Shown piece after piece: positions 5,811-5,832 of a stretch of 5,832 bases of DNA. The position numbers and the translations under genes were made by a program. Below the pieces are notes generated by a model. It saw nothing but the letters and a program-made list of their open reading frames with translations. It had not been told where the DNA came from and searched no databases. Each line of letters opens with the position of its first letter. The first letter of the stretch is position 1. The DNA comes from DATMYQ01 sp035560935 (GTDB lineage Bacteria > Bacillota > Negativicutes > Sporomusales > Sporomusaceae), in NCBI GenBank assembly GCA_035560935.1, contig DATMYQ010000041.1:1-5832 (forward strand), read 5' to 3'.

Positions 5811-5832
5811 AAACATAAAAAAATGTACGGGG
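5811..5832 (+). other. Short AT-rich tail with no assignable feature
   Basis: These 22 bases contain ACAT-A6-ATGT and end in a G-run. An ATG at 5823 has no ribosome binding site before it and cannot be followed. The terminal GGGG may be the start of the ribosome binding site of the next gene, but the window ends here. Confidence 0.3.

Noticed and set aside
5823..5832. ATG at 5823 as the start of a further gene.
   Set aside because: It is preceded by an A-run with no ribosome binding site and the window ends after three codons.

Overview
The window looks like chromosomal DNA of an anaerobic, low-to-mid GC Firmicute, perhaps a Negativicute of the Sporomusa/Pelosinus type. The grounds are strong Shine-Dalgarno sequences before most genes, tight same-strand gene packing, a nickel-pincer LarA protein, a GlcD/GlcF-type 2-hydroxyacid oxidase, and a P-loop ATPase family I associate with anaerobic Clostridia and Negativicutes. 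The taxonomic call is inference. No mobile element, RNA gene or CRISPR array is visible.

Layout, all on the + strand. Positions 1-99 hold a promoter and an operator. Positions 100-843 encode a GntR/FadR-type (FCD) repressor or activator. Positions 844-980 are a regulatory spacer carrying a second, better copy of the same operator. Positions 981-2276 encode a LarA-family racemase with its nickel-pincer residues intact. Positions 2277-2401 are a 125-bp spacer with two hairpins. Positions 2402-3784 encode a GlcD-type FAD 2-hydroxyacid dehydrogenase. Three bases later, 3788-5074 encode its GlcF-type iron-sulfur partner. After 49 bp, 5124-5810 encode a SIMIBI-like P-loop ATPase of unknown role. 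The last 22 bp are probably the start of another intergenic gap.

Read together, this is a 2-hydroxyacid utilisation locus. LarA would interconvert the D and L forms of a 2-hydroxyacid. GlcD would oxidise one enantiomer to the 2-oxoacid, and GlcF would carry the electrons away through two [4Fe-4S] clusters and two CCG domains. The FCD regulator would sense the hydroxyacid and control both itself and larA through near-identical operators. The substrate is not fixed by the sequence: lactate is the default, but malate, 2-hydroxyglutarate or other 2-hydroxyacids are possible. No permease and none of the LarB/LarC/LarE cofactor genes lie in the window.

The most notable signals are the paired operator, an atypical substrate loop in LarA, a possible attenuator between larA and glcD, and the unexplained ATPase at the end of the operon.
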